64,000 nucleotides of DNA from CAUYXS01 sp965248495 (lineage in GTDB: Bacteria > Chloroflexota > Dehalococcoidia > Lucifugimonadales > Australimonadaceae): positions 1,674,001-1,738,000 of the forward strand of contig CBDFJL010000003.1 of assembly GCA_965248495.1 (NCBI GenBank), given 5' to 3'. The position numbers and the translations under genes are program-made. The first letter of the stretch is position 1; each line of letters begins with the position of its first letter. The notes under the pieces are model-generated. The model was not told where the DNA came from, searched no databases, and worked only from the letters and a program-made list of their open reading frames with translations. Of the stretch, positions 1-8,467 are shown one piece after another.

Positions 1-1
1 C

Positions 2-796
2 ACCTACGGCTTCATCACCGAGGCCACGCCGGCGCTCGCCCACGATTTCTTGCCAGCCGACCTTGCGCCTCTGATGGCCGAGGCCGGGGTGACCCAGACG
101 GTGCTCGTGCAGGCCCACCATTCCATCGAGGAAGGGGAGTGGCTGCTGTCGCTGACGGGCGACGCGCCGTGGGTCGGCGGGGTGGTGGCCTGGGTAGACC
201 TCGCCGCGGCCGACGTGGGTGAGCAGCTGGACCGTCTGGCAGCCCACCCGAAAATGAAGGGCGTGCGCCACCTGGTCGAGAACGAGGACGACAACGCGTG
301 GCTGCTGCGGCCGGACGTGGGCAACGGTCTGGCTGCGGTCGCCGAGCGGGGCCTGTCCTACGACGTCGTGGTGCGCCCACGGCACATGCGCTCCGTCCCG
401 GAGATTGCGCGACGCCACCCTGACCTGCGCATCGTCGTCGACCACATCGCCAAGCCGCGTATTGCGGCGGGCGAACGGGAGCCGTGGGGCACCTACATGC
501 GGGCGATAGCGGCGTGTCCGAACGTCTGGTGCAAGGTGTCGGGCCTTGTCACGGAGGACGACCCCGCTAACGTGCAGGTCGCGCACATGAAGCCCTTCGT
601 GGACGCTGTGGTCCGTCTGTTCGGCTTCGAGCGGCTGCTGTTCGGCAGCGATTGGCCGGTCAGCACCATGGTCGCGGACTACGCGCGAGTCCTGGAAGTC
701 ACCCGCGAATGCGTGGCCCCTGCCAGCGACGCGCAACTCCGGTTGCTGCTGGCGGACAACGCGCGCGACTTCTATCGGCTGGGTCCGCCCGCATAG
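2..796 (+). CDS. amidohydrolase 2 family protein (5' end outside window)
   Basis: The frame is open to the left edge, so the N-terminus is missing. A TTG at 50 could start translation, but the residues before it read as coding. The visible 264 residues look like the C-terminal three quarters of a TIM-barrel amidohydrolase of the COG3618 (L-fuconolactonase-like) type. Landmarks are a VVDHIAKP segment, a WCKVSG strand and a C-terminal FGSDWPV motif whose Asp is the usual last metal/catalytic residue. Family members hydrolyse lactones or decarboxylate small aromatic acids; the substrate cannot be read here. A nitroreductase follows in the same direction after about 60 bp. Confidence 0.85.
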   Translation, partial: TYGFITEATPALAHDFLPADLAPLMAEAGVTQTVLVQAHHSIEEGEWLLSLTGDAPWVGGVVAWVDLAAADVGEQLDRLAAHPKMKGVRHLVENEDDNAWLLRPDVGNGLAAVAERGLSYDVVVRPRHMRSVPEIARRHPDLRIVVDHIAKPRIAAGEREPWGTYMRAIAACPNVWCKVSGLVTEDDPANVQVAHMKPFVDAVVRLFGFERLLFGSDWPVSTMVADYARVLEVTRECVAPASDAQLRLLLADNARDFYRLGPPA

Positions 797-855
797 GGCG
801 GCGGCTCCGAGTGCTAGGCTGACGTACGGGCCACTCGAAATGAGAGGTGATGAGC

Positions 856-1464
856 ATGTCGAGCGACGCGAAGGTTGAGAAGCTAGCCTGGAGCGACGTC
901 CCGGTGCCGGAGAGCACCGTCTCGGTCTATGAGGCACTGTACCGGCGCCGCGGGGCGTGGAAGCTCAAGGACCGCCCCGTGCCGAAGGAGGTTGTGCAGC
1001 GCCTGCTCGACACCGCGGTCTGGGCCCCGAACCACCGCATGACGGAGCCCTGGCGATTCGTGGTCATGGAGAAGGACAGCCCGCTGCGACAGCGGTTGGG
1101 GCAGTTGGTCCACGACACCATGCTCGCCGAGCTCGACGAAGCCCGCGCCGATGGGTACCGCGCGAAGGTCATGGCCCCGCCCGTGGTGGCCTACGTCTAC
1201 AGCCTGCATGGGCCGGACGAGTTCGTCGCGGGGGAGAACTACGCATCGGTGGTCATGGCGATCCACAACATGGCGCTTGCGGGCGTCGCGGAGGGACTCG
1301 CCGTTACGCTGGAGACGGGGCGGGTAACCCGGGTGCCGGGCCTCGCCGGCCTGTTCGGTGCCGGGGACGATTGGGACATGGTGGGCATGCTGGCCATCGG
1401 CTACCCGGACGAGCAGTCGGTTTCCAGCCGGACTCCGGTGGCGCACTTCGTGACCTGGGGCTGA
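856..1464 (+). CDS. nitroreductase family protein
   Basis: This is a 202-residue FMN-dependent nitroreductase fold. The N-terminal RRRGAWKLKDRPVP stretch is the usual FMN-phosphate binding region, followed by APNHRMTEPWRF (the family's A-P-S/N-xx-N-x-Q/E-P-W-R-F pattern) and a C-terminal GYPDEQ segment. Such enzymes use NAD(P)H to reduce nitro groups, quinones or similar acceptors. I chose ATG 856 because the purine-rich AGAGGTGA lies about six bases upstream; GTG 847 and ATG 850 are in frame and possible. A terminator follows directly, so the gene is probably the last in its unit. Confidence 0.85.
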   Translation: MSSDAKVEKLAWSDVPVPESTVSVYEALYRRRGAWKLKDRPVPKEVVQRLLDTAVWAPNHRMTEPWRFVVMEKDSPLRQRLGQLVHDTMLAELDEARADGYRAKVMAPPVVAYVYSLHGPDEFVAGENYASVVMAIHNMALAGVAEGLAVTLETGRVTRVPGLAGLFGAGDDWDMVGMLAIGYPDEQSVSSRTPVAHFVTWG

Positions 1465-1489
1465 CGCCCTCCCACGCAGACCAAACAGG

Positions 1490-1520
1490 AGGCCGTGCTC
1501 TTAGGGGCGCGGCCTTTTTC
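1490..1520 (+). terminator. rho-independent terminator after nitroreductase gene
   Basis: A six-base stem AGGCCG (1490-1495) pairs with CGGCCT (1510-1515) and runs into a TTTTTC-TTT tract. It lies 26 bases after the nitroreductase stop codon and separates that gene from the archaellin-like pair. Confidence 0.7.
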
Positions 1521-1722
1521 TTTGTCCGCGGAGCCGTGGGCTGCACGAGCCCACGTACATGCCCGAATGCATGCCCCTTACTGGCAGGCCCTTCGGTATT
1601 TAAGTGTTGTGCCGATTATCGCCAAGGGGGCAGGGGAGGAGCATGGCCAAGGCGGGTCTACGCCTGGCTCGATGCCACGGTGACCCGGCGGACGAAACCA
1701 GCGAACGGAATCGGAGACACGC
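1521..1722. other. long leader/promoter region before the archaellin-like genes
   Basis: About 200 bases without a convincing gene. It holds the AT-richest patch of the neighbourhood (GGTATTTAAGTG near 1594-1605), two purine-rich stretches and a short potential hairpin (GGCG/CGCC near 1653-1668). I looked for a cyclic-di-GMP (GEMM) riboswitch core, which would fit a surface-appendage gene, and could not find the conserved blocks. The archaellin start at 1723 has GGAG seven bases upstream. Confidence 0.4.
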
Positions 1723-2469
1723 ATGTCGGCCAAGGTTGGGGCGACGCGGGAGTCGTGGGGCTCCCAGCGGGGGATTACGGGGCTCGAGACCGCCATCATC
1801 CTGATCGCGTTCGTCGTGGTCGCCTCCGTCTTCGCCTTTACCGTCCTGACATCCGGCATCTACGGGGCTGAGAAGAGCAAGGAGGCGGTGAACGCCAGCA
1901 TAGAGGAGGTTCGCTCCTCCCTGGTGCTCAAGGGCAACACGCTGGCCTACCACGGCTCGGTGGACACGGACGGGGTCGTGACCAGCACCGCGGACCGGGT
2001 TGATGCCGCGACCAGGGTCGACTTTACCGTGGGCGTCGCGCTCCAAGGGGTGCCGATCGACGTTACGGCGCCGTACCAGCTGAACGCCGCGAGCGACTAC
2101 CTGGAGAGCAGCGGCAACACCAACACGCTGGTCATCAACTACATCGACCGCAACCAGGTCATCAAGAACGCCGCGTGGACCGTCAGTTTTACGGGCAATA
2201 ACGACGGCGGCTCTTCGCTGGAGGCAACGGAGAAGGCGGTCATCACCGTTTGGCTGCAGAACTACACCTGGGATGCCCTCGCCACGACCACGACGAGCCT
2301 GTACTACCGGCTGGGCACCGACGCAACGGACACCTTCATCGACACCACCGCCAACCTGCTGGGGAACTTCGACTCATTCTCCGTGGAGCTAAGCCCCGTG
2401 CAGGGAAGCCCGCTCTTCATCGAGAAGGTCATCCCGCAGAGCCTCAATCCAATCATGAACCTGCGGTAG
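1723..2469 (+). CDS. archaellin (archaeal-type flagellin)-like filament protein, copy 1
   Basis: 248 residues. A short basic leader ends in QRG, followed by ITGLETAIILIAF and more hydrophobic residues. This is a class III signal sequence, cut after Gly by a prepilin/preflagellin peptidase, with Glu at +5. The mature N-terminal helix (about residues 18-55) resembles euryarchaeal archaellins, and a Ser/Thr/Asn-rich beta domain follows. The C-terminus, VIPQSLNPIMNLR, matches the archaellin ending (hydrophobic-xP-x-L-xx-IM-x-L). It therefore probably forms a rotating or adhesive filament subunit outside the membrane. A close paralogue follows 29 bp downstream. No FlaI/FlaJ/FlaH homologue or processing peptidase lies in the window. 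Confidence 0.85.
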   Translation: MSAKVGATRESWGSQRGITGLETAIILIAFVVVASVFAFTVLTSGIYGAEKSKEAVNASIEEVRSSLVLKGNTLAYHGSVDTDGVVTSTADRVDAATRVDFTVGVALQGVPIDVTAPYQLNAASDYLESSGNTNTLVINYIDRNQVIKNAAWTVSFTGNNDGGSSLEATEKAVITVWLQNYTWDALATTTTSLYYRLGTDATDTFIDTTANLLGNFDSFSVELSPVQGSPLFIEKVIPQSLNPIMNLR

Positions 2470-2498
2470 CGCAGCGAATCGGACATCAAGGAGATGCC

Positions 2499-3233
2499 AT
2501 GGTGACGTACGCGAACACACTCCGGCGGTCGGAGGCCGGGATCACGGGCCTGGAGACGGCCATCATCCTCATCGCCTTCGTGGTGGTGGCCTCGGTCTTC
2601 TCGTTCACTATCCTGACCTCGGGCATCTTCGGGGCTGAGAAAAGCAAGGAGGTGGTGACCGCCGGCTTCGATGAGGTCCGCTCCTCCATGACCCTGAAGG
2701 GCAACACCATCGCCTACACCGGGGCGGTGGACACTGACGGGGTCGCCAGCACCACGGCCGACCGGTCGGACTCCGCCGTCAAGGTCGACTTCACCGTCGG
2801 CGTCGCGCTCAACGGCGTGCCCATCGACATCACCCCGGCCTACCAGCTCGACACGGCCAGCGGGTTCCTCGAGCTCAGCGGCGACACCAACACCGTCCAA
2901 ATCGACTACATCGACGCGACCCAGACCATCGACGACGTCGCGTGGACGGTCTCGTTCACGGGGTCGAATGACGGTGACTTCTCGCTGGAGCCCACCGAGA
3001 AGGCGGTGATCACCATCTGGTTGAACAACTACTCGTATGACTACGGCACGGCCGCGGTGGGCCTCTACTACCGGCTTGGCACCGACTCCAGCGACCCGTT
3101 CATGGACACGTCAGGCGCGCTGCTCCAGCGGTTCGACACCTTCTCCGTGGAGCTGAGCCCCGTGCAGGGCACCCCGCTCTTCATCGAGAAGATCATCCCG
3201 CAGAGCCTGAACCCCATCATGAACCTGCGCTAG
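2499..3233 (+). CDS. archaellin (archaeal-type flagellin)-like filament protein, copy 2
   Basis: 244 residues, starting at ATG 2499 behind a textbook AAGGAG (2488-2493); the open frame extends further upstream but that part lies inside copy 1. The leader ends in EAG, followed by ITGLETAIILIAFVVVASVF, the same class III signal and hydrophobic helix as copy 1. The two proteins align along their whole length (for example KSKEVV/KSKEAV, ADRSDSAVKVDFTVGVAL, FIEKIIPQSLNPIMNLR) and differ mainly in the middle beta domain, so this is a recent tandem duplication. Multi-archaellin operons are normal in Euryarchaeota. Major versus minor filament subunits is a plausible division, but is not shown by the sequence. 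Confidence 0.85.
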   Translation: MVTYANTLRRSEAGITGLETAIILIAFVVVASVFSFTILTSGIFGAEKSKEVVTAGFDEVRSSMTLKGNTIAYTGAVDTDGVASTTADRSDSAVKVDFTVGVALNGVPIDITPAYQLDTASGFLELSGDTNTVQIDYIDATQTIDDVAWTVSFTGSNDGDFSLEPTEKAVITIWLNNYSYDYGTAAVGLYYRLGTDSSDPFMDTSGALLQRFDTFSVELSPVQGTPLFIEKIIPQSLNPIMNLR

Positions 3234-3258
3234 CCGTAGGCCGAGCATGGCGGAAATG

Positions 3259-3294
3259 AGGAGAGGGCAGCCGCTTGGCTGCCCTCTCCTCTGT
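3259..3294 (+). terminator. strong hairpin terminator after the archaellin pair
   Basis: A perfect 14-bp stem (3259-3272 with 3277-3290) closed by a GCTT loop. It is followed by CTGT, not a long T tract. It sits 25 bases after the second archaellin stop codon and should define the 3' end of a bicistronic mRNA; such a stable stem may also protect an abundant transcript. Confidence 0.8.
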
Positions 3295-3336
3295 CACTGA
3301 ATTGACGCCAGCCCCCGCCATCCGCATGCTGACGCC

Positions 3337-4746
3337 ATGACAATGAGGGGGCGCGCCTTTCCGTCCACGCTCCGTCGCTCGCGCTGGCGGGCCGCGTTCG
3401 CGACAGTCTGGTTGGTCACACTGGCCCTGGGTATGGCGGGACAGGTGGTGGCCCAGGACCGTCACGCCGATGTGGTCACGCTCGACGGCATCGTCAACCC
3501 GATCACCGAGCGATTCCTGACGCGCGCCATCGAAGAGGCGGAGCGCGACGGTGCGGAGGTCGTCGTCGTGCTCCTGGACACGCCGGGCGGGCTTCTGGAC
3601 TCCACGCGAGACATGGTGGCGAGCATCTTCGCCTCCCCCGTGCCCGTCATTGTGTATGTCTGGCCCAGCGGCGGCCGGGCGGCGTCAGCAGGCACCTTCA
3701 TCACAGCCGCGGGCCACATCGCGGCCATGGCGCCGGGTACCAACATCGGCGCTGCGAGCCCCGTGTCGGGCCAGGGCACGGAACTCCCGGAGACGCTCAA
3801 GGAAAAGGTATTCGAGGACACGGCGGCGGAGATCCGGAGCATCGCCGAACACCGCGGGCGCGCGGTCGCCCCGCTGGAGGCGACCGTCCTCGAGGCCAAG
3901 GCCTACACGGCCCGCGAGGCGCTCGACCTCGGCATCATCGACCTGATAGCACCCAACGTGGCGCAGCTCCTCGAGGCGGTCGACGGGCGTGTGGTCCTCG
4001 TCGACACCGGCGAGGGCGAGGTGCCCGTCGTGCTGGCGACCGCGGGGCTGAACCAGCGCGAAGTCCGCATGGGCCTGTTCGATCGATTCCTCTCCCTGAT
4101 CGCGGACCCGAATATCGCCTTTCTGTTGCTGTCATTGGGAGGGCTGGGCCTCTTCGTAGAGCTGCTCAACCCGGGACTCATCCTGCCGGGCACATTTGGG
4201 GTCATCGCCCTCGTCCTGGCCTTCATGGCGCTGGGCAACCTCCCAGGCAACTGGGCCGGCGCCGCCCTCATGCTGCTGGCCTTCGGGCTGCTGACAACCG
4301 AGGTGAACGTGGACGGCTTCGGAGTCCTGGGGGTGCTGGGCATCGTCAGCTTCGTGTTGGGCGGCATCCTGCTGTTCGGCCACTTCGGGACACCGTCCCC
4401 GGTATTGCCGAGCCTGCGCGTCAGCCCATGGGCGCTGGCGCCCGTCGCTTCGGTGATGGCAATGGGCACGGGTGGGTTGTCCTACGCGATGCTAAACTCG
4501 CGACGGCGCCAGCGGGCCGCGGGCCGGGTGCCGCTGGAGATGGTCGGCAAGCTCGGTGTCGTCATCACGGCCCTCCGACCGGAAGGTTGGATACGCGTCC
4601 GTGGGGAGACGTGGACGGCGCGGGCGGCGGCCGACGAGCACATCGAGCAGGGCGCCGCGGTGGTTGTCCTTGACGAGGTTGGCGCCCTGCTCACGGTCGA
4701 GCGGGGGGCGGCGCAGTCCGCCCCCGGCGAAGACGACGGCACATAA
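3337..4746 (+). CDS. nfeD: NfeD-family membrane-bound serine protease (ClpP-like)
   Basis: 469 residues. A signal/anchor helix (about 21-40) ends in VVAQ, followed by a ClpP/crotonase-type protease domain to about residue 235. The nucleophile is Ser117 in GGRAASAG. Lys155 or Lys157 sits where the Lys of the Ser-Lys dyad of Pyrococcus 1510-N is expected. Four to five membrane segments cover about 250-400, and a soluble C-terminal NfeD OB-fold domain ends the protein. The family cleaves hydrophobic stretches of membrane proteins, with slipin/stomatin as the known partner. The slipin gene lies 17 bp downstream, so the pair is a membrane quality-control operon. ATG 3343 is an alternative start. 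Confidence 0.9.
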   Translation: MTMRGRAFPSTLRRSRWRAAFATVWLVTLALGMAGQVVAQDRHADVVTLDGIVNPITERFLTRAIEEAERDGAEVVVVLLDTPGGLLDSTRDMVASIFASPVPVIVYVWPSGGRAASAGTFITAAGHIAAMAPGTNIGAASPVSGQGTELPETLKEKVFEDTAAEIRSIAEHRGRAVAPLEATVLEAKAYTAREALDLGIIDLIAPNVAQLLEAVDGRVVLVDTGEGEVPVVLATAGLNQREVRMGLFDRFLSLIADPNIAFLLLSLGGLGLFVELLNPGLILPGTFGVIALVLAFMALGNLPGNWAGAALMLLAFGLLTTEVNVDGFGVLGVLGIVSFVLGGILLFGHFGTPSPVLPSLRVSPWALAPVASVMAMGTGGLSYAMLNSRRRQRAAGRVPLEMVGKLGVVITALRPEGWIRVRGETWTARAAADEHIEQGAAVVVLDEVGALLTVERGAAQSAPGEDDGT

Positions 4747-4763
4747 GCGCGAGGAGGTCTCTC

Positions 4764-5636
4764 ATGGCGAACTGGGGATTGAACGTCGTCAAGCAGTACG
4801 AGCGGATAGTGGTGTTCACCTTCGGCTCCTTCACCCACGTGCGAGGGCCGGGCGTCCGCTGGATGTGGCCCTTCATCAACAACGGCAGCAGGACAGTGGA
4901 CCTGCGGGAAGAACCGGTGGCCATCCCGCGCCAGACCAGCATCACGCGCGACAACGCGCCCATCGACATCGACTTCTTCGTCTACATGCGCGTTATGGAA
5001 GACAAGCCAGAGGCCACGATCCTCAATGTCAGCGACTTCAGCGCGGCCGCGCAGGCGCTGGCCATGACAACACTGCGGGCGGTGGTTGGCGAGATGAACC
5101 TGGACGACGTGCTGTCAAAGCGCGAGCGCATCAACTCCCAGCTCCAGGTGAAGCTGGACGAGGTGACCGCGAACTGGGGCGTGAAGGTGACCCGCGTGGA
5201 GATCAAAGAGGTCGAGCCGCCGCGCGACGTGCAGGATGCCATGAACCGCCAGCTCTCCGCCGAGCGGACGCGCCGCGCCGCAGTCACGGAGGCCGAGGGC
5301 GAGCGGGATGCGGAGATCAACCGCGCAGAGGGTGACCGCCAAGCGGCGATTCTGCGCGCTGAGGGCGCCAAGGAGGCAGCCATACTGGAGGCCGAGGGTG
5401 AGCGCCAGGCCGCTATCCTTCGCGCGGAGGGGTTCAGCCAGGGCATGGAGCGCATCAATCAGGCAGCGATGCAGGCCGACCCGCGCACCATGAGCCTCCA
5501 GTACTTCGACACGCTGAAGGAGATCGGCTCGAGCGAGTCCACCAAGTTCATCTTCCCGATGGAGTTCACCTCGATGCTGGCGCCGTTCCTTCGTGGGGTC
5601 GGTACAACGGGGGAGCAAGCGGCGGAAGGGTCCTAG
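4764..5636 (+). CDS. slipin / SPFH (band 7) domain protein
   Basis: 290 residues with a good GAGGAGG ribosome site. A short N-terminal hydrophobic stretch leads into the SPFH/band-7 domain (about 20-180; VDLREEPVAIPRQTSITRDNA is typical of slipins). A long charged coiled coil follows (about 175-240), built of repeated EGxRxAAILRAEG units, then a hydrophobic C-terminal part. Slipins oligomerise at the membrane and recruit NfeD proteases; the immediately upstream nfeD makes this assignment firm. The repeated AEGERQAAIL motifs are ordinary for the family. Confidence 0.92.
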   Translation: MANWGLNVVKQYERIVVFTFGSFTHVRGPGVRWMWPFINNGSRTVDLREEPVAIPRQTSITRDNAPIDIDFFVYMRVMEDKPEATILNVSDFSAAAQALAMTTLRAVVGEMNLDDVLSKRERINSQLQVKLDEVTANWGVKVTRVEIKEVEPPRDVQDAMNRQLSAERTRRAAVTEAEGERDAEINRAEGDRQAAILRAEGAKEAAILEAEGERQAAILRAEGFSQGMERINQAAMQADPRTMSLQYFDTLKEIGSSESTKFIFPMEFTSMLAPFLRGVGTTGEQAAEGS

Positions 5637-5710
5637 CCCGGCGCCGGGCGCGGCGGCCGCCGGACTCGTGAGTAGGTGGACGCGCCGGCACTAGCAGTCT
5701 ACGAAGTCGG

Positions 5711-5786
5711 TGGCGTCCCCGGTGGGGGTCGAACCCACGACCGTCTGCTTAGAAGGCAGCTGCTCTATCCGCTGAGCTACGGGGAC
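5711..5786 (-). tRNA. tRNA-Arg (anticodon TCT)
   Basis: Read on the minus strand from 5786, the sequence folds as a cloverleaf. The acceptor GTCCCCG pairs with CGGGGAC (5715-5721), and the D arm is GCTC/GAGC. The anticodon loop CTTCTAA gives TCT, reading AGA. The T arm contains GGTTCGACC. The discriminator G is followed by an encoded CCA (5711-5713). The first pair of the anticodon stem is a G-A mismatch. Confidence 0.95.
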
Positions 5787-5909
5787 CGGTGAGCCATGGG
5801 GGCCAGGCAGGTGCTTCGACTATAGTGTCGGGCAGGGGGGCGGTCAACGCATCTGACTGACCGTGGCCCCATGCATGCCAGATTCACAACGCCAGGGGAA
5901 GCGCGCACG

Positions 5910-6692
5910 ATGCCCTTTGAAACCATCCGCTACGAGACCGACGGGCCCATCGCCAGCCTCACGCTGTCACGCGAGCATCGGCTGAACGCCATCGACCGCC
6001 AGATGATCGCGGAGCTGGAGGAGGCGACCGATGTCTTCGAGGCTGACCCGGACACTCGCGTCCTGGTCGTCACCGGCGCGGGCCGGGCGTTCTCGGCGGG
6101 AGCGGACATCAAGGAGCGCGCCGAGAACGCGGCCGACATCGCCGTCCAGCGGACGTCGGCCCGAATCTCGCCGCTGTTCCGGCGCCTCGAGCGAATGGAC
6201 AAGATCAGCGTGGCCGCCGTCAATGGCCCCGCGTTTGGCGGCGGCTGCGAGCTAGCCCTGGCCTGCGACCTCCGGGTCGCATCGACGGCTGCGACCTTCG
6301 CGCTGCCTGAGGCCCGGCTGGGGATACTCCCCGGCGCGGGCGGAACGCAACGGCTTCCGCGCCTCATTGGCCCCGGCCGCGCCAAGGAGATGATGCTGCT
6401 CGGCACCACCGTGGGCGCGGAGCAGGCGTTGGCGTGGGGGCTGGTGAACCGCATTGCGGAGCCCGATGCGCTCGCCGCCGCCGCACGCCGCATGGCCGAG
6501 GAACTGGTCGGCATAGCCCCACGCGCCCTCGCCCTAGTGAAGCAGGCCGTGAACGTGGCGCTCGACGCCGACATCGACACCGGGCTGGACTACGAGCAGC
6601 GCTGCTCCGAGATAGTCGCGGCGACCGAGGACCGGCGGGAAGGCTACCTGGCCTTCGTGGAGAAGCGAGCGCCCCATTTTACAGGGCGGTAA
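5910..6692 (+). CDS. enoyl-CoA hydratase/isomerase (crotonase) family protein
   Basis: 260 residues from ATG 5910, which has AGGGGAAG about nine bases upstream; ATG 5871 is less likely because it adds a non-homologous leader. Crotonase landmarks are present: HRLNAI, the oxyanion-hole AFSAGADIKE, AFGGGCELALACD with Glu114, and LPEARLGILPGAGG with Glu134. Both catalytic glutamates are kept, so it is a probable 2-enoyl-CoA hydratase of fatty-acid or aromatic beta-oxidation. No other beta-oxidation gene is adjacent. Confidence 0.9.
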   Translation: MPFETIRYETDGPIASLTLSREHRLNAIDRQMIAELEEATDVFEADPDTRVLVVTGAGRAFSAGADIKERAENAADIAVQRTSARISPLFRRLERMDKISVAAVNGPAFGGGCELALACDLRVASTAATFALPEARLGILPGAGGTQRLPRLIGPGRAKEMMLLGTTVGAEQALAWGLVNRIAEPDALAAAARRMAEELVGIAPRALALVKQAVNVALDADIDTGLDYEQRCSEIVAATEDRREGYLAFVEKRAPHFTGR

Positions 6693-6751
6693 GGTCGAGC
6701 CTGAGTGACAGTGGTGCGCTCGGAGGCCGAAGCCTACCGGTCGCCCGAGAC

Positions 6752-7240
6752 CTATCGGTCAAACGTGGTGGCCACCCAGTGGACCGTCAGCTTGCCGATC
6801 TGGCGCCGCGAGATGTCGGTGATCGACATGCCGGTGACATCGGCGGAGGTGGTGTAGCGCTGCTGGACCATACGGCCGAGAGGCCGCGAGGCGACCAGCG
6901 CCAGGGTGGCGTTGGAGAACGCCCGGTTCAGCCCGCGAAAGCCGCGTCCGCCGAATCGCAGGGCCATCGCGACGCCGAGGGTGGTCAGGGCGGCGCCGAC
7001 AACGATGTTCGTGCCGCAGAACGGCGAGATGGCGAGGTCTGCCTCACCTGCCTGCATGCGGCTGAGTGCCTCGTGCGCGCAGGCATCGATGCGCTCCGTG
7101 GGCACGTTGCCCAGAACCAGGAACCCGCCGGGGACGGAGTAGCCGGCCACCATCCGGTCCTGCCGCAGCTCGGGGAGCAGCAGTGTGATGGTCCCGTGCT
7201 CCAGGCCGTGGTTCCGCTTGGTCTTCTGCCAAAAGCGCAT
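6752..7240 (-). CDS. DUF6391-like membrane-associated protein
   Basis: 162 residues from ATG 7240, which has GGGAGGGAC just upstream. The N-terminus MRFWQKTKRNHGLEHGTITLL carries the conserved HGLEHxT pattern I associate with DUF6391 proteins of Chloroflexota and Cyanobacteria. The middle (about 60-110) includes an FCGTNIVVGAALTTLGVAMAL membrane-like stretch, and the rest is basic and mixed. Function is unknown. It converges on the enoyl-CoA hydratase gene. Confidence 0.65.
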   Translation of the reverse strand: MRFWQKTKRNHGLEHGTITLLLPELRQDRMVAGYSVPGGFLVLGNVPTERIDACAHEALSRMQAGEADLAISPFCGTNIVVGAALTTLGVAMALRFGGRGFRGLNRAFSNATLALVASRPLGRMVQQRYTTSADVTGMSITDISRRQIGKLTVHWVATTFDR

Positions 7241-7389
7241 CGTCCCTCCCCCGGTGTCTTTCCTAATCCATGTTACCCGACCGTGGTTACTCAACAGCTC
7301 CCGCACGCCCGGCGGTCTCCCGCGGGGCGCCTCTGGGGCGGTCGACCCTGTCTGGGTGCCGTTAGCGCGTCGTCAGGCCGCTGTTCGCA

Positions 7390-7860
7390 CTAGCCTGTGA
7401 GGCGCAACAGGCCAATCCCAGCCTCCGTGAGCGCCGTTACGATCGCGCCCGCGATGACGACGCCGACGACGATAGCCGCGAGCCCTCGGACGGTCGGGAT
7501 CCGGAGCGACCACACAGCAAGGCTGCCGGTCCAGGCCCCGGTGAACGGCAGGGGGATGGCCACCAGCAGCACCACGGCAAGGAAATCGTACCGCCGAGCG
7601 AGGTCGGACCACCGCTGTTTGAGGCGCCGCGTCCGCCAGCGCAGCAAGGCACCGAGGGGGTTGTCCATGCGCTCAATCCTCGCGCCCACGCGGTGAAGCG
7701 CCAAGAAGATCAGCGGCACGGGCACCAGGTTCCCAGCGACGGCGACCGCGTAGACGGACGGCCACGAAAGGTCGTAGCTGGTCAGCCCGAGGGGGATGGC
7801 CGCCCGCAGCTCGCCGATGGGGGCCATGGCGGCGGTGAAGACGATGAGGAGGTCGGGCAT
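7390..7860 (-). CDS. small multidrug export-like integral membrane protein (COG2426)
   Basis: 156 residues with about four hydrophobic segments. It contains the family pattern PIGELRAAIPLG near the N-terminus and FTGAWTGSLAVWSL near residue 105, typical of the Sm_multidrug_ex family (COG2426). The family name is historical and its transport role is poorly established. It stands alone on the minus strand, with the DUF6391-like gene downstream in the same direction. Confidence 0.8.
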   Translation of the reverse strand: MPDLLIVFTAAMAPIGELRAAIPLGLTSYDLSWPSVYAVAVAGNLVPVPLIFLALHRVGARIERMDNPLGALLRWRTRRLKQRWSDLARRYDFLAVVLLVAIPLPFTGAWTGSLAVWSLRIPTVRGLAAIVVGVVIAGAIVTALTEAGIGLLRLTG

Positions 7861-8094
7861 CGCGAGTCCAGTAATGGTCGTGCGCCGGGCAGTGGCCTAG
7901 TGCATCGCCTCGCCAACCATACCAGAATGCGGGCGCGTGGAGCGATGTTCTATACGATTCTTAAACTTTGCCTAGCCTTTCGACTGGCCTAAAGTCTTTG
8001 ATTTTGGTTATGATTGTGATTGATGTTTGGCCCAAACGATGGTAGAACATCTTATAGGCGCACTACTCTGAACATGGGGAGGAGGGTTTCTCTT

Positions 8095-8319
8095 ATGGCG
8101 CGCAAGACCCGTCTCATGCAAGCGGTGGAGGACCGGTACCGGCAGCCGTTGGAACGGCTATTGCCGGAGATGATCAATGAGCATGGCCTATCTGCAACGG
8201 CCCTGATGCTCGAGGTCAGCAAGGCGACGTTGGGCTACTGGCTACTCAAGCTGGGGATCAACGTCCGACGTGTTGCTCTGGCCCCCGGCGAGTCGCTAGA
8301 GGTCAAGCGGACCGGCTAG
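8095..8319 (+). CDS. small helix-turn-helix protein
   Basis: 74 residues from ATG 8095, placed eight bases after a very strong GGGGAGGAGGG. The segment GLSATALMLEVSKATLGYWLLKLGI has the look of a Fis-like helix-turn-helix (sATaLxVSkaTLxxWLxkLGI). The basic N-terminus (MARKTRLM) could add DNA contacts. The upstream 170 bases are unusually AT-rich for this window (around 7945-8070) and probably carry the promoter. A strong hairpin follows, so it is monocistronic. I recognise no named family. Confidence 0.65.
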   Translation: MARKTRLMQAVEDRYRQPLERLLPEMINEHGLSATALMLEVSKATLGYWLLKLGINVRRVALAPGESLEVKRTG

Positions 8320-8338
8320 TACCACCTGTTGGGATCTG

Positions 8339-8377
8339 CGAACGAGCCCGGGCAGATGTCCGGGCTCGTTCGTGTCT
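8339..8377 (+). terminator. hairpin terminator after small HTH gene
   Basis: A 13-bp stem, CGAACGAGCCCGG (8339-8351) with CCGGGCTCGTTCG (8360-8372), with an 8-base loop and a weak TGTCTT tail. It lies 20 bases after the stop codon. Confidence 0.75.
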
Positions 8378-8467
8378 TGGGGTTTGGCGGTCTCCTTGAC
8401 ACGCCAGCCCAGCCAGTGATACCTAAATGCGTGATTCAATTCACTAAGGGCCCGGGGTATTCCCCGC

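Noticed and set aside
1521..1722. Possible cyclic-di-GMP or other riboswitch in the archaellin leader
   Set aside because: The conserved blocks of GEMM-I/II were not found by eye; an Infernal search with Rfam models would settle it.
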